From NCBI RefSeq assembly GCF_900169075.1, contig NZ_LT827015.1, forward strand, positions 1,674,001 to 1,738,000: a DNA stretch of 64,000 nt. The letters run 5' to 3'. Each line of letters opens with the position of its first letter. Position 1 is the first letter of the stretch. The notes beneath the pieces were generated by a model. The model did no database searches. It was not told the origin of the DNA and was given only the letters and a program-made list of their open reading frames with translations. The stretch is from Chryseobacterium phocaeense (lineage in GTDB: Bacteria > Bacteroidota > Bacteroidia > Flavobacteriales > Weeksellaceae). The translations under genes were made by a program, and so were the position numbers. Shown in pieces: positions 23,936-32,631 of this stretch.

Positions 23936-24412
23936 TTACTTGATTGTAATAGACCCATTAGGATTTAAAGATTTGTCCTGTTTTTTTGAACCATTGGCTA
24001 CGTTGAAAATAAAGTCTTTGGGATCGTACTTTCCAACAATCTTGCTAAGGTTAACGTTAATATTGAATTGTTTTTCTAAACCACAGTCTTCTAGAGATTT
24101 GTTATAGAGCACAAGATTAATTTGCCCTGGACTGGAAAACATTATAGAACCGTCCCAAACAGTGTGAAAATCATCTTGATTACAACCGCCTTTTACTGTA
24201 ATGTTAAGCATATTGCCGTTTCTTTTAATGTCCTCAATATTGAAATCGTCTTTTCCACCACTTCTTTTTTCTACCAATTCAGCATATTTTCCGGCGCTCC
24301 TAAGTAGATTGCTTTCAAGAACTGTTTCCGGATCGCTGTCGGATTTTTCACATGAAGTAATTGCAAAGCAAAAAAGTAATGCGAAGGCTACATAAATTAA
24401 ATTTGTTTTCAT
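23936..24412 (-). CDS. Uncharacterised lipoprotein
   Basis: The 158-residue protein has a lipoprotein signal (lipobox ITSC, cysteine about 21) then EKSDSDPETVLESNLLRSAGKYAELVEKR, and a beta-rich body with IEDIKRNGNMLNITVKGGC and DDFHTVWDGSIMFSSPGQINLVLYNKS (shown only as landmarks). Two cysteines at GGCNQDD and EDCGLE may form a disulfide. Proteins of this general type are common Bacteroidetes surface lipoproteins without known role. The 249 bases upstream (24413-24661) hold nothing recognised beyond the promoter of the divergent CGNR gene. Confidence 0.65.
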   Translation of the reverse strand: MKTNLIYVAFALLFCFAITSCEKSDSDPETVLESNLLRSAGKYAELVEKRSGGKDDFNIEDIKRNGNMLNITVKGGCNQDDFHTVWDGSIMFSSPGQINLVLYNKSLEDCGLEKQFNINVNLSKIVGKYDPKDFIFNVANGSKKQDKSLNPNGSITIK

Positions 24413-24649
24413 TTTTTAAGTTTTTAAGTAATTAAAATTTTTAGATAATACGAGTGCGACATTAAAAACGCTACATAAAATCCAATAATATTTACCATCT
24501 ACTTTAATTTAGATAGTAAATTTAAGTATTTTTATAATACAGACAATAGTATTGGCAAAAAAATCTATTCCGATTATTTAAATTTTGCTTCCTGAGGTAA
24601 TACACCATAAGAATTGAGACCGTATCTTTCGGTTAAACAATAAATAGCA

Positions 24650-24657
24650 TAACTTTG
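24650..24657 (+). promoter_or_regulatory. -7 element of a leaderless promoter for the CGNR gene
   Basis: TAACTTTG matches TAnnTTTG exactly and ends four bases before the ATG at 24662, so transcription would start at or next to the start codon. Upstream TTTC at 24627-24630 is a weak -33 match, so confidence is moderate. Confidence 0.5.
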
Positions 24658-24661
24658 CAAT

Positions 24662-25303
24662 ATGGGGAAATTTCGTAGCATAGAAACATTGGTAATTGAT
24701 AGCAATATCCTGTGCTGTAATTTTGTAAATACGGTAAACTCCTGGAAATCAGAGTATAATTATGACTATCTTAACAATTACAATGATTTTATTGATTGGT
24801 GTTTTAAATTAGGAATTTTTCATTCTCAACGTCTCCAGATATTAAGGGAATTGGAAAGTGTACATCCCCAAGAGGCTTTGGCTGCGCTTAACCGTATTAG
24901 AGAAATACGTAGGATTTTACAGGGACTTATTTCTGCGGTTGCCCAAAGAAATGATGATAAAAAACTATTGTTTTTGCCCGAAGCAAATCTTTTGGTGGTT
25001 GATGCATTATCGAGACAGCGGTTGCAGTATGATGGAAATAAATTCTTTATGGATCAGATAGATACTTCCAATGACTTTTTGTTTCCTGTTTGGAAAGTCT
25101 TAAATTCATTGGTTCATCTGCTAACCGATCACAACTTAAAGCGAATAAAGGAATGCCCAACATGCGGGTGGGTCTTTTTGGATGAAACGAGAAATGCAAG
25201 CCGCAAATGGTGCAACCCAAAATATTGTGGAACATCGGACAAAATGAAACGCTATAATAAAAGAAAAAGTAGCAAATCATCTGAAAACAAAGATCAAAGC
25301 TAA
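24662..25303 (+). CDS. ABATE/CGNR zinc-finger transcription regulator
   Basis: The 213-residue protein has an N-terminal ABATE-like domain (SNILCCNFVNTVNSW, LNRIREIRRILQGLI) and a C-terminal CGNR zinc finger with the treble C motif: CPTCGWVFLDETRNASRKWCNPKYCGTSDKMKRY, where C-P-T-C and W-C...Y-C bind zinc, and KMKRYNKRKSSK is basic for DNA. Such regulators often control genes for detoxification or sugar use. It is the first plus-strand gene, divergent from the lipoprotein and convergent with mobC. It may control the surrounding cargo. Confidence 0.85.
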   Translation: MGKFRSIETLVIDSNILCCNFVNTVNSWKSEYNYDYLNNYNDFIDWCFKLGIFHSQRLQILRELESVHPQEALAALNRIREIRRILQGLISAVAQRNDDKKLLFLPEANLLVVDALSRQRLQYDGNKFFMDQIDTSNDFLFPVWKVLNSLVHLLTDHNLKRIKECPTCGWVFLDETRNASRKWCNPKYCGTSDKMKRYNKRKSSKSSENKDQS

Positions 25304-25427
25304 AGATGGTTTTTACTTGCTAACTTAAATTTAATAGTAAATCAACAAAGCCATAAAAATCGTTAAAGATCGGCAACGATGATATTTCCTTTATATTGAA
25401 AATGTATATTGGGCGGTTGTAGCATTA

Positions 25428-27422
25428 CTATTGTACCAAATGCTGTAAGTTCGGGTCATTCTTGATACGCTCCAGTTCACTTGTAACAATATTCAGGATG
25501 TCTAATTTTATCTGTTTGTAATTACTTTCAATTTCCTGCTTCATCCTATCCTCGCCGTGTTCATTTACAAAAGATAAGATTTGTGGTATCTTTTGATAAG
25601 CCTTGGTTTCGGCAGCTACCTTTTCGTTATCTACTACTATTTCAGCGTGAAATATCTTTTGCTCGATACGTTCCTCAAAATTATCCGATACAGAACCTAC
25701 AAACATACCCTGTGTCAATGTTGAAATCTTTGAAGCCGGAATAAGGCTATCTAATTGGGTGGAAACAGAAGTTGACGTATCATTTCTGTTGATAGATATG
25801 CTCTGACGTTTCTGCAATACTTTCCCGAAACGTTCCGAAAGGCTTTTTGCTGTTTCTCCAACCACCTGACCACTGAAAATATTACCAACGGTATTCTGAA
25901 TAACTTTAGCTTCTTTGTCACCGTAATCCCGTATCAATTGAGAGAAATCCTGAAAACCCAAACAAACTGCAACTTTATTACTTCTTGCAGTTGCAATAAG
26001 GTTATCCAGCCCTCTGAAATAGATTGTAGGTAACTCATCTATAATAACGGAACTTTTTAATTGCCCTTTCTTATTTATCAATTTTACAATCCTAGAATTG
26101 TACAAACCCAAAGCTGCGGAATAAATATTCTGCCTGTCGGGATTATTGCCTACGCACAAAATTTTCGGTTCTTTCGGATTATTGATGTCAAGCGTAAAAT
26201 CATCACCTGTCATTACCCAGTATAGTTGCGGGCTGATCATTCTTGATAGCGGAATTTTTGCCGATGCTATTTGTCCTTGCAACTGGTCTTGCGCTCCGCC
26301 TTGCCACGCATCCATAAAGGGCGACAAATAATTTTCCAAATCGGGGTATGATGTTAAAATCGTGAATACGTCCGAATACTTTTTATTCAGTAATTCAATA
26401 GCGTGTGGGAATGTACAATACTTGCCATCCTCATAGATTTTCAGATACCAAATAATAGCAGCCAATAAGATAATTGGGCTTTCCACGAAAAAATCCCCTT
26501 GCTTCTGTATCCACGACCTGTTAAGGTTCAGCATTATGGTATATGCGGCTTCGTAGGCATCTGAAATATCCGTCATAAAGTCGGGATTGAGCGGGTTGCA
26601 ACGGTGGCTCTTGCGTGGGTCGTCGAAATTTATCACGTAAAATTTCGGCTGAACTTTGTACTTATCCCTGTGCTTCAGCAAATGATTGTAGGCAATGGTG
26701 GAAAGGTCGTCGAACTTGAAATCGTAGATGTACATACTAAAGCCTTTCTCAATCTGCTGCTTGATGTAGTTGTTTACGATAGCATAAGATTTGCCTGAAC
26801 CCGGAGTACCCAAAACTATTGATGCCCTGAAAGGATTGACAATGTTTATCCAACCGTTGTTCCATTTGTCTTTGTAGTAAAATTTGGTGGGCAGGTTAAC
26901 GGAATACTCGTTTTCCATCAGCTTGGTTTCCTGCTGAAAGCTCTCGTTCTCATTGTTGAAAACATCGTCCATCAGGGTAGTACGGAGTAATCGGCTCATC
27001 CATACCCCCGCCATCAGCAAAGCGATATAGCCTAAAGAGATAGTAAGGATATACAGGAATGTGCCTGTTGCCGGAGATAGCTTCAGCAATGGTGTGTTCA
27101 GGAAGAACAGCACAAAGCCAACGCCCAAAGCCACGTAAATTTTAGACCAGGTTATCTTCTCATTCTTTACGCCCTTTGTGCCTAAGCAACTCAAAGCAAG
27201 TAAAACCAAAGCAAATGCTTTGGTATAAAGGGTATGTGAAAATAAACCTGCTGTCCGGTCGAAATTGCCTAATATCTTGTTGATTACTTCCAACGTCCAG
27301 CCACGTTCTAAAAAGAAACCGTAGCAGAACCAATAAAGGTGCATCAGCACCAAAAGAATACTGACTGCCCGCATAAAAGCCATTATCTTGGCAAGTCCTC
27401 TTAAATCGTCTTCTCCCTGCAT
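25428..27422 (-). CDS. mobC: MobC, type IV coupling protein (TraG/VirD4 family)
   Basis: The 664-residue coupling protein has an N-terminal region with four membrane helices (about 15-35, 70-82, 98-112 and 122-142) and a cytoplasmic ATPase with Walker A GTPGSGKS at 205-212 and Walker B region SSVIIDELPTIYF. Other family marks are FKFDDLSTIAYN, CNPLNP and CLGFQDFSQLIRDYG. The coupling protein joins the relaxosome to the mating pore and pumps the DNA-relaxase complex. It is downstream of mobA and mobB on the same strand. The repeated 34-base element lies in the gap just upstream. Confidence 0.92.
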   Translation of the reverse strand: MQGEDDLRGLAKIMAFMRAVSILLVLMHLYWFCYGFFLERGWTLEVINKILGNFDRTAGLFSHTLYTKAFALVLLALSCLGTKGVKNEKITWSKIYVALGVGFVLFFLNTPLLKLSPATGTFLYILTISLGYIALLMAGVWMSRLLRTTLMDDVFNNENESFQQETKLMENEYSVNLPTKFYYKDKWNNGWINIVNPFRASIVLGTPGSGKSYAIVNNYIKQQIEKGFSMYIYDFKFDDLSTIAYNHLLKHRDKYKVQPKFYVINFDDPRKSHRCNPLNPDFMTDISDAYEAAYTIMLNLNRSWIQKQGDFFVESPIILLAAIIWYLKIYEDGKYCTFPHAIELLNKKYSDVFTILTSYPDLENYLSPFMDAWQGGAQDQLQGQIASAKIPLSRMISPQLYWVMTGDDFTLDINNPKEPKILCVGNNPDRQNIYSAALGLYNSRIVKLINKKGQLKSSVIIDELPTIYFRGLDNLIATARSNKVAVCLGFQDFSQLIRDYGDKEAKVIQNTVGNIFSGQVVGETAKSLSERFGKVLQKRQSISINRNDTSTSVSTQLDSLIPASKISTLTQGMFVGSVSDNFEERIEQKIFHAEIVVDNEKVAAETKAYQKIPQILSFVNEHGEDRMKQEIESNYKQIKLDILNIVTSELERIKNDPNLQHLVQ

Positions 27423-27482
27423 TATTTTAAGTTTTAATGTTCGGGCGTGAATTTAAAGGCTCTATGCAGTGGCTCTAAAAAT

Positions 27483-27516
27483 GTGGCAGCCAGTGGCGTT
27501 CTGTGGCAGTGTTTGG
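27483..27516 (-). repeat. Dispersed 34-base element, copy A (upstream of mobC)
   Basis: Read on the minus strand it begins CCAAACACTGCC, has three variable bases, GAACGCCA, four variable bases and CTGCCAC. It matches copy B (29553-29586) at 26 of 34 positions. It lies between mobB and mobC, where a promoter or regulatory site would sit. Confidence 0.55.
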
Positions 27517-27523
27517 CTAAATA

Positions 27524-28810
27524 TTATTTCTGCCCTCTTTGGCGTTTGCGCTTCTTCTTCATCTTATTGGCAAAGTCCTGTTCCTCGTAATCTTCGCCCT
27601 GGGCTTCGGGTAATAAACCGCCCAATGCTTCAATCAAACCGTCTTCGTGCTTGTCAGTAGTTAAGAAGTCGAACAAATGGTGTGGTTCTTCCGCAGGAAG
27701 ATCCGCATCATTTGATGTGGATAGTTTGGGTTGTAAAACGGCAGGTTCTTTAATATCCGGTTTGATGTTATTGTTCCAATAATCATTAAAGGTGTTGGCA
27801 GAAAGTTCTGTTGCCAAACGTGAACCGTTCCAAACTGCTTTGGAATTGTGGTCAATAAATGTGATACCATAAATACGTCCTGTATCATTCCGGCGTACTA
27901 CTACGTTAATGCCCTGTTCCCTTAACTGCTTTTTAAAAGCCGGTTCATCGTTTGTGGTTTGCAAAGCAATAGTAATGGCGGATTTTAGGGTCTGTTTTGT
28001 TGGGTTGTCTTTCAAAGCGGTTTTACATTTTGCAAAATACAATTCCAAAGCTGGAAGCCCTGCGTTCTTTCCGAACAGCGAAGCCTTGAATGGATGCCCA
28101 GCTCTTTCGCCTTTTTCATTTAAGGGAATATATAATAAGCCCTGCTGCATCTTTCCCTGCAATTCGCCCTCAATTTTTTCTGTTGTAATATTGAACATGG
28201 AAAGCAAGGCATTGTATTCGCCTAATGTTTGATATTTGTAGTAGTTTGGCAAGTGTCGAATAACCGAAGCAATTTGACTTTTTACATCTCCAGCTTGGTA
28301 ATTTAGTGGATGGAAAACCTTATCATTCTGATTGCGCTTTTTTTCCGTCGCGGGTATCAAGCTGTATTTTTTTTCTAGATCACGGCATATATTCATAGAC
28401 CGCATTTTCTCGAATTTGTCTGAAATCTTTTTACCCTGCTCATCCACGCAAACCGAAACAATATGAATATGGCTACGGTCAATATCGGTATGTTTGAACA
28501 CTACAAAAGGCTGTTCGGCATAACCCATTTCCTTCATATATAGTTCTGCCATTTCCCTAAACTTATCATCGCTTACTTTGTCATTCGGATCAGGATTGAG
28601 CGAAATATGCAACGTATGTTTCTCGGTATTGCGGTTAGCAATGAGGTAAGGAGCAAAAGATTGTGCTAATTGTGTCACGGAATAATGACCGTTGGCAGTT
28701 TCAATCATCTTGTTTGCAAACAAAATCTGTCCGTTTTCATTCTCCACTTTGAGCTGATTGTACGCCAACGCTCCGTATAAATTTCCGCTTCTTCCGATTT
28801 TTGCTATCAT
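27524..28810 (-). CDS. mobB: MobB relaxase (HUH endonuclease)
   Basis: The 428-residue relaxase has the HUH-type signature of Bacteroidetes Mob proteins: a start MIAKIGRSGNLYGALAYNQ, HTLHISLNPDPND near residue 65, and FKHTDIDRSHIHIVSV, in which His107, His114 and His116 should coordinate the metal. It nicks oriT and stays covalently attached to the transferred strand. The nicking tyrosine cannot be fixed from sequence; tyrosines near the N-terminus are candidates. The C-terminus is rich in charged residues. Order mobA, mobB, mobC on the minus strand suggests one operon. Confidence 0.92.
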   Translation of the reverse strand: MIAKIGRSGNLYGALAYNQLKVENENGQILFANKMIETANGHYSVTQLAQSFAPYLIANRNTEKHTLHISLNPDPNDKVSDDKFREMAELYMKEMGYAEQPFVVFKHTDIDRSHIHIVSVCVDEQGKKISDKFEKMRSMNICRDLEKKYSLIPATEKKRNQNDKVFHPLNYQAGDVKSQIASVIRHLPNYYKYQTLGEYNALLSMFNITTEKIEGELQGKMQQGLLYIPLNEKGERAGHPFKASLFGKNAGLPALELYFAKCKTALKDNPTKQTLKSAITIALQTTNDEPAFKKQLREQGINVVVRRNDTGRIYGITFIDHNSKAVWNGSRLATELSANTFNDYWNNNIKPDIKEPAVLQPKLSTSNDADLPAEEPHHLFDFLTTDKHEDGLIEALGGLLPEAQGEDYEEQDFANKMKKKRKRQRGQK

Positions 28811-28818
28811 TTTTACTG

Positions 28819-29250
28819 CTATTTTTTCAAATTTTTTGCTTCAAATTCTTCAGTTATCTGAATGATTTTTTGGCATAGCATCGCCATTTCTGCCGTCTGC
28901 TTTTCAAGTTTATACAGGAAAGCTGCAGCTTTTTTTTCAGAAAAATGCTTGTACAACAGCTTTACAATCTGATTATAGTTTACGCCTACGGAGCGAAATT
29001 GACTGTGAAATGAAGTCAGCCGCATATAAAAATCAACCGTTCCTTTATCAATTTTAACCGATTTCATTTCCTTATTAAACAGAAGAGAAATGATAAACTT
29101 TGCTTTATTTGGCATTCCCGATGCTTCAAAAAGCGATAAAAGTTTGGCATTTTCTTCATCAGTAAGACGAAAGACGTGGCGGTGGATACTTGGGTCGGTT
29201 TTTGCCTTCCGTCCGCCTTTATTTTGCTTTCTGTTATTGTTCTCGTTCAT
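28819..29250 (-). CDS. mobA: MobA mobilization protein (relaxosome accessory)
   Basis: The ATG at 29250 gives 143 residues (the frame to 29277 requires TTG). It begins NENNNRKQNKGGRKAKTDP, a typical basic MobA leader, then IHRHVFRLTDEENAKLLSLFEASGMPNKAKFIISLLF, a ribbon-helix-helix-like region, and a C-terminal helix with KTAEMA. It binds oriT next to the relaxase and helps positioning. Eight bases separate it from mobB, consistent with co-transcription. The oriT candidate lies directly upstream at 29317-29412. Confidence 0.85.
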   Translation of the reverse strand: MNENNNRKQNKGGRKAKTDPSIHRHVFRLTDEENAKLLSLFEASGMPNKAKFIISLLFNKEMKSVKIDKGTVDFYMRLTSFHSQFRSVGVNYNQIVKLLYKHFSEKKAAAFLYKLEKQTAEMAMLCQKIIQITEEFEAKNLKK

Positions 29251-29316
29251 CACTAATCCATTTTTAAATACACACAAAACGCTGACTTCGGAAGGCGTTT
29301 TTTAAGCTCCCGGCAG

Positions 29317-29412
29317 GGCAAGTTGTTTTGAGGCACGAACTCGGTTTCGAGTGCCTCAAAACACAACTTGCCGTGTTCCGGTGAACACAAAAATCCGCAC
29401 TTCGTGACGGAT
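29317..29412. other. oriT candidate: long inverted repeat plus second hairpin
   Basis: GGCAAGTTGTTTTGAGGCAC (29317-29336) pairs with GTGCCTCAAAACACAACTTGCC (29351-29372) except for a two-base bulge, around a 14-base loop. A second hairpin, ATCCGCAC-TTC-GTG(A)CGGAT, follows at 29393-29412. Position between mobA (minus) and traA (plus), 67 bases upstream of mobA, is where oriT normally lies in these elements. The nick site cannot be located. Confidence 0.55.
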
Positions 29413-29552
29413 TAAATGTAACAGGGAAAAACGGCTCGATGCCGTCATTGTTATCCTCCATTTTGTCCATTCGGTTTCGCATAAATCTGTTAATAAAATT
29501 CATTACACAAAGTAAAGACCTCTTTGAAAGAGTATTGCAAGGCGATAGCCGG

Positions 29553-29586
29553 ACAAACACTGCCTTTGAACGCCAAACACTGCCAC
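29553..29586 (+). repeat. Dispersed 34-base element, copy B (upstream of traA)
   Basis: Starts ACAAACACTGCC, then TTT, GAACGCCA, AACA and CTGCCAC. The unit is about 22 bases of core (CAAACACTGCC, three bases, GAACGCCA) and a second CTGCCAC half. Related copies lie at 27483, 31303 and 50981, and a weaker one at 35263. Confidence 0.6.
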
Positions 29587-29701
29587 AGCTCAATCAGCGG
29601 TTAAATCAATCGCTTTATTTGCCGTATAATTTTAGTGCAGGTAGTAAAAAAAGTATTTCAACAAAGAAGAAAATCAGGTTTGCAAACAGGCAGTTTGGAA
29701 T

Positions 29702-29760
29702 AAAAGCATAAGGTTTTAAAAGCATAAAACAATAAAAGTGTAAAAGCATAAAAGCGGTAA
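29702..29760 (+). repeat. Short A-rich direct repeats upstream of traA
   Basis: AAAAGCATAA occurs exactly at 29702-29711, 29718-29727 and 29742-29751, followed by AAAAGCGGTAA. The spacing is 16 and 24 bases. The run could be a binding array or a low-complexity tract; it sits about 200 bases before the traA start. Confidence 0.4.
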
Positions 29761-29950
29761 AGCAATTTACCTGTTGCAAGTTTTGCCACTTGCCAAAGAA
29801 TGTACCTGACAAGGCAAAAATGAAAGCAAATACCTGTGCAGGAAAGTACCCAAAAGGGAATGCAGGAATATAGGAATGAGGTAATAATCAGATAAACCAA
29901 TATTCAATCCTGCAAAACAAATAAAGTGTGTAACAATAAATTTTTAAATA

Positions 29951-30718
29951 ATGGAAACAACAAAGAAAACTTTAAAAATCAGCTTCTCCACCCAAAAAGG
30001 CGGTGTGGGAAAATCTACAATGACCACTTTGCTGGCAAGTGTGCTTCACTACCGTTTAGGTTTTAATGTGCTGGTGATGGACTGCGACTTTCCGCAACAC
30101 AGCCTGACCAATATGCGTGAACGGGATAAGAGAACCATAATGCAGAACGACTACCATAAAAAGGCGGCAATGAAGCAGTTTCAAGCCATCAACAAAAAAG
30201 CGTACCCGATTATTAAATGCAAAGCTGAAACAGCTTTGGAGAAAGCATCGGAATACAGAAGCCAGTCGGTTGTTGTACCGGATGTTATTTTCTTCGACCT
30301 GCCCGGAACAGCCAATACCAAAGGCGTACTGACTACCTTGAAAAAAATGGACTTTATCTTTTCGCCCATTACTGCCGATCGTTTGGTAGTGGAAAGTACA
30401 TTGGGCTTTACCAAAGCCTTTCTCGGACTTCCCCAAACGGACGAGGGAAATCCCGAACAAGAGATGTGGCTATTTTGGAACCAAGTGGACGGGAGGGAAA
30501 GAACAGGATTGTATGATGCTTATCAAATTGTCATCAAAGAACTCAACCTGCCCATAATGGAAACAAGGATAATGGACAGCAAGCGTTTCCGAAAGGAAAC
30601 AGACGACACAGGCAGTTATGTATTCAGGTCAAGTTTGCTGCCTGCCGAACCACAGTTAATGAAAGCAACTAAAATGGATTTGTTTGTCGAGGAATTTTTA
30701 AAAATCACTCATCTATAA
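29951..30718 (+). CDS. traA: TraA, ParA-type ATPase
   Basis: The 255-residue protein has a deviant Walker A motif KGGVGKST (residues 16-23) and DFPQHSLTN after DCD, with VIFFDLPGTANTKG as Walker B. This is the ParA/MinD family as found at the start of Bacteroidetes tra operons and named TraA. It may position the conjugation apparatus or element copies. It is followed twelve bases later by a DUF3408 gene and then traD, forming an operon closed by a terminator at 31793-31828. Confidence 0.88.
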   Translation: METTKKTLKISFSTQKGGVGKSTMTTLLASVLHYRLGFNVLVMDCDFPQHSLTNMRERDKRTIMQNDYHKKAAMKQFQAINKKAYPIIKCKAETALEKASEYRSQSVVVPDVIFFDLPGTANTKGVLTTLKKMDFIFSPITADRLVVESTLGFTKAFLGLPQTDEGNPEQEMWLFWNQVDGRERTGLYDAYQIVIKELNLPIMETRIMDSKRFRKETDDTGSYVFRSSLLPAEPQLMKATKMDLFVEEFLKITHL

Positions 30719-30729
30719 AAACAGTAAGT

Positions 30730-31134
30730 ATGGCTTCAAATAACAAAAACAACGATTTTGAAAAGCCCAATGTTGATGAGGAATACCTTATGAACATCAT
30801 AAGCGGCGATGAGCTTGTAGCGCCACCGAGCAATAACAAAAAGCAGGATGTACCAAAGGAAACCAAGCCAAGGGAAAAAGCCCGTAACAGTTCATCAAAA
30901 AAAGTGGACTATGAGGAAACGTTTTTGGTCAATCGGTTTCCATCGGGGCGTAACGGCAAGGTCGTTTACATACGCCCTGAATACCACGAAAGATTGCTCC
31001 GCATCGTTCAACTGACAAGGGAAGAAAGAACAACGCTCTACTCTTACATTGACAACATTCTCGAACATCATTTCAGGGAGTACGGTGAAGATATTACCGA
31101 TTATTTCAACGAACATTTTAAACCTATTCTATAA
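30730..31134 (+). CDS. DUF3408 conjugation-linked protein
   Basis: The 134-residue protein has a low-complexity charged N-terminus (NNKNNDFEKPNVDEEYL, rich in K/E/P) and a C-terminal DUF3408 domain: VDYEETFLVNRFPSGRNGKVVYIRPEYHERLLRIVQLT (landmarks) and LYSYIDNILEHHFREYGEDITDYFN. Such proteins stand between ParA-like TraA and TraD in Bacteroidetes elements and are sometimes called TraB. A ribbon-helix-helix-like DNA-binding role is suggested by the fold. It is three bases from traD. Confidence 0.8.
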   Translation: MASNNKNNDFEKPNVDEEYLMNIISGDELVAPPSNNKKQDVPKETKPREKARNSSSKKVDYEETFLVNRFPSGRNGKVVYIRPEYHERLLRIVQLTREERTTLYSYIDNILEHHFREYGEDITDYFNEHFKPIL

Positions 31135-31137
31135 GCT

Positions 31138-31773
31138 ATGGAAATAGTAATTGTGATATGCCTACTCATAGTCATTGTCCTGCTATTGCAGGATAAAATT
31201 GTAATTCATAAAAGGTCGAAACAAGACCCTCCGCATAAAAAAGTCAACCCGAACTTACCCGATATTATGGGACAGCCCAAACCTATAGAACGCCTTTCAG
31301 TGCCAAACACTGCCTCTGAACGCCAAATTCAGGAAAACGAAATAAACCCTGCTAATTTAGACATTGAATACGACGAAAATGAAAACGTAAGTGTTCAAAT
31401 TCCGCAGGAAGAGCTGGACGAAGTTTTCAGAAATATGCCTGATTTGGATGAAGAGGAAGAAGAATGGAACAGGTACGGAATATCCGGTGGTGATAACGGT
31501 TTTGCCCAAGGGGTTACCTTTGAAGAACTAAGCTCCGTGGGGGTGTTGCTCCAAAAAGAAGAATTGGAACCAGCCCAAAAGGAAACAGCGATAGCGATAG
31601 TTCAAAAAATACAGGGAACTGAGTTATTCAACCTATTGGAAAATTCCATGGAAGATGCTTCCCGAAAAATAGCCGAGCTTTTGGATAGCACCCTTTCATC
31701 TGAAACGGAAGCCGGTTCTTCCAATTTGCGGAAAAGTGATTTGAGTGATTTTGACATTGGGGAGTTTGTGTAA
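31138..31773 (+). CDS. traD: Conjugal transfer protein TraD-like
   Basis: The 211-residue protein has one N-terminal membrane helix (VIVICLLIVIVLLL), then a long hydrophilic region rich in acidic residues (LDEEEEEWNRYG) and a C-terminal domain with EELSSVGVLLQKEELEPAQKETAIAIVQKIQGTELFNLLENS. The order after traA and a DUF3408 gene matches Bacteroidetes TraD. Its role is not clearly known. A copy of the dispersed 34-base element lies inside its coding sequence (31303-31325), read there as N-T-A-S-E-R-Q. Confidence 0.75.
   Translation: MEIVIVICLLIVIVLLLQDKIVIHKRSKQDPPHKKVNPNLPDIMGQPKPIERLSVPNTASERQIQENEINPANLDIEYDENENVSVQIPQEELDEVFRNMPDLDEEEEEWNRYGISGGDNGFAQGVTFEELSSVGVLLQKEELEPAQKETAIAIVQKIQGTELFNLLENSMEDASRKIAELLDSTLSSETEAGSSNLRKSDLSDFDIGEFV
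31303..31325 (+). repeat. Dispersed 34-base element, copy D (inside traD)
   Basis: CCAAACACTGCC, TCT, GAACGCCA: the complete 22-base core, embedded in the traD frame. It matches copy B at nearly all core positions; the second CTGCCAC half is absent. Confidence 0.5.
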
Positions 31774-31792
31774 AAAAATAGAAGATTTTAAA

Positions 31793-31828
31793 TGAGCCTG
31801 AAATTTAGTTTTTCAGGCTCAATTTTTT
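31793..31828 (+). terminator. Terminator of the traA-traD operon
   Basis: TGAGCCTGAAA (31793-31803) pairs perfectly with TTTCAGGCTCA (31811-31821), followed by a T run. It lies 19 bases after the traD stop and just before the convergent metal cluster, where the same stem can also serve the minus-strand transporter gene ending at 31834. Confidence 0.85.
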
Positions 31829-31833
31829 CTCAC

Positions 31834-32628
31834 TCATTTCGCCAACTTCAATATTCTGTATGCCCCCCTTGCCACAACTAAGAATACAATAGCTCCGATA
31901 ATCAAATCGGGATAGCTTGAATTGAGCCAATGAACCAAAAGCCCTGCAACGATAACACCCGAATTGATAATAACATCGTTTGATGTAAAAATCATAGTTG
32001 CCTGTATGTGGGCTTCTTTGCTTTTGTTCTTTTGCAACAGGTAAAGACAAAATATATTTGCCATTAGTGCCAAAACAGAAACGATAATCATAGTTTGAAA
32101 ATCGGGCATTTTTTCAAAGCCTAAAAAACGCCTGATAACTTCAACAAAACCAATAACAGCCAATAGGATTTGAAAGTACCCTGCAAATTTGGCGATGTTG
32201 TTTTTCCTTGCTATTGTTCCACCCACAGCGAATAAAGCCAAAGCATAAACGATACTGTCCGCAAGCATATCCAAACTATCAGCTACCAAACCCATTGAAT
32301 TGGAAAAAATGCCAAACACCATTTCCAATCCAAAGAAAACGAAATTAATAATCAGTACAGTCCAAAGTAGTTTCCGTTGGTTATTATTTGTATCTGTTTC
32401 AAAAATTGCATTGCTTTCTTCAGTTGAAATCAATGTAGTATTCAGGTTTAGTGTTCCCAAAGCCGTTAAAATCGGGTCGGGATTTCCATTGTGATAAACG
32501 TTCAGCTTTCTGTTTGGAATATCAAACTCTAATGATTTTACCGTATCAAAGTTTTGCAGTTTCATACGGATTAACTGCTCCTCACTTGGGCAATCCATTT
32601 TTGTAATATTGAATATTGTTTTGTTCAT
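31834..32628 (-). CDS. HMA-domain cation diffusion facilitator (CDF) transporter
   Basis: The 264-residue protein joins an N-terminal heavy-metal-associated-like domain (MNKTIFNITKMDCPSEEQLIRM, residues 1-65) to a CDF-type membrane domain with NSMGLVADSLDMLADSIVYALALF (the metal-site helix with D-x-x-x-D) and HIQATMIFTSNDVIINSGVI. CDF transporters export divalent metal ions such as Zn, Co, Cd or Mn. The fusion resembles a reported Bacteroidetes type in which the N-domain senses or delivers metal. It follows the TonB-receptor gene by three bases, so they form one unit. Confidence 0.85.
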   Translation of the reverse strand: MNKTIFNITKMDCPSEEQLIRMKLQNFDTVKSLEFDIPNRKLNVYHNGNPDPILTALGTLNLNTTLISTEESNAIFETDTNNNQRKLLWTVLIINFVFFGLEMVFGIFSNSMGLVADSLDMLADSIVYALALFAVGGTIARKNNIAKFAGYFQILLAVIGFVEVIRRFLGFEKMPDFQTMIIVSVLALMANIFCLYLLQKNKSKEAHIQATMIFTSNDVIINSGVIVAGLLVHWLNSSYPDLIIGAIVFLVVARGAYRILKLAK

Positions 32629-32631
32629 CTT

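Noticed and set aside
25359..25380. ATCGTT/AACGAT hairpin between the CGNR gene and mobC
   Set aside because: Only six pairs and no T run on either side, so it is too weak to be called a terminator.
29439..29711. Plus-strand frame of 90 codons upstream of traA
   Set aside because: It covers the repeated 34-base element and lacks any recognised domain; it probably reflects open sequence in the oriT-traA gap.
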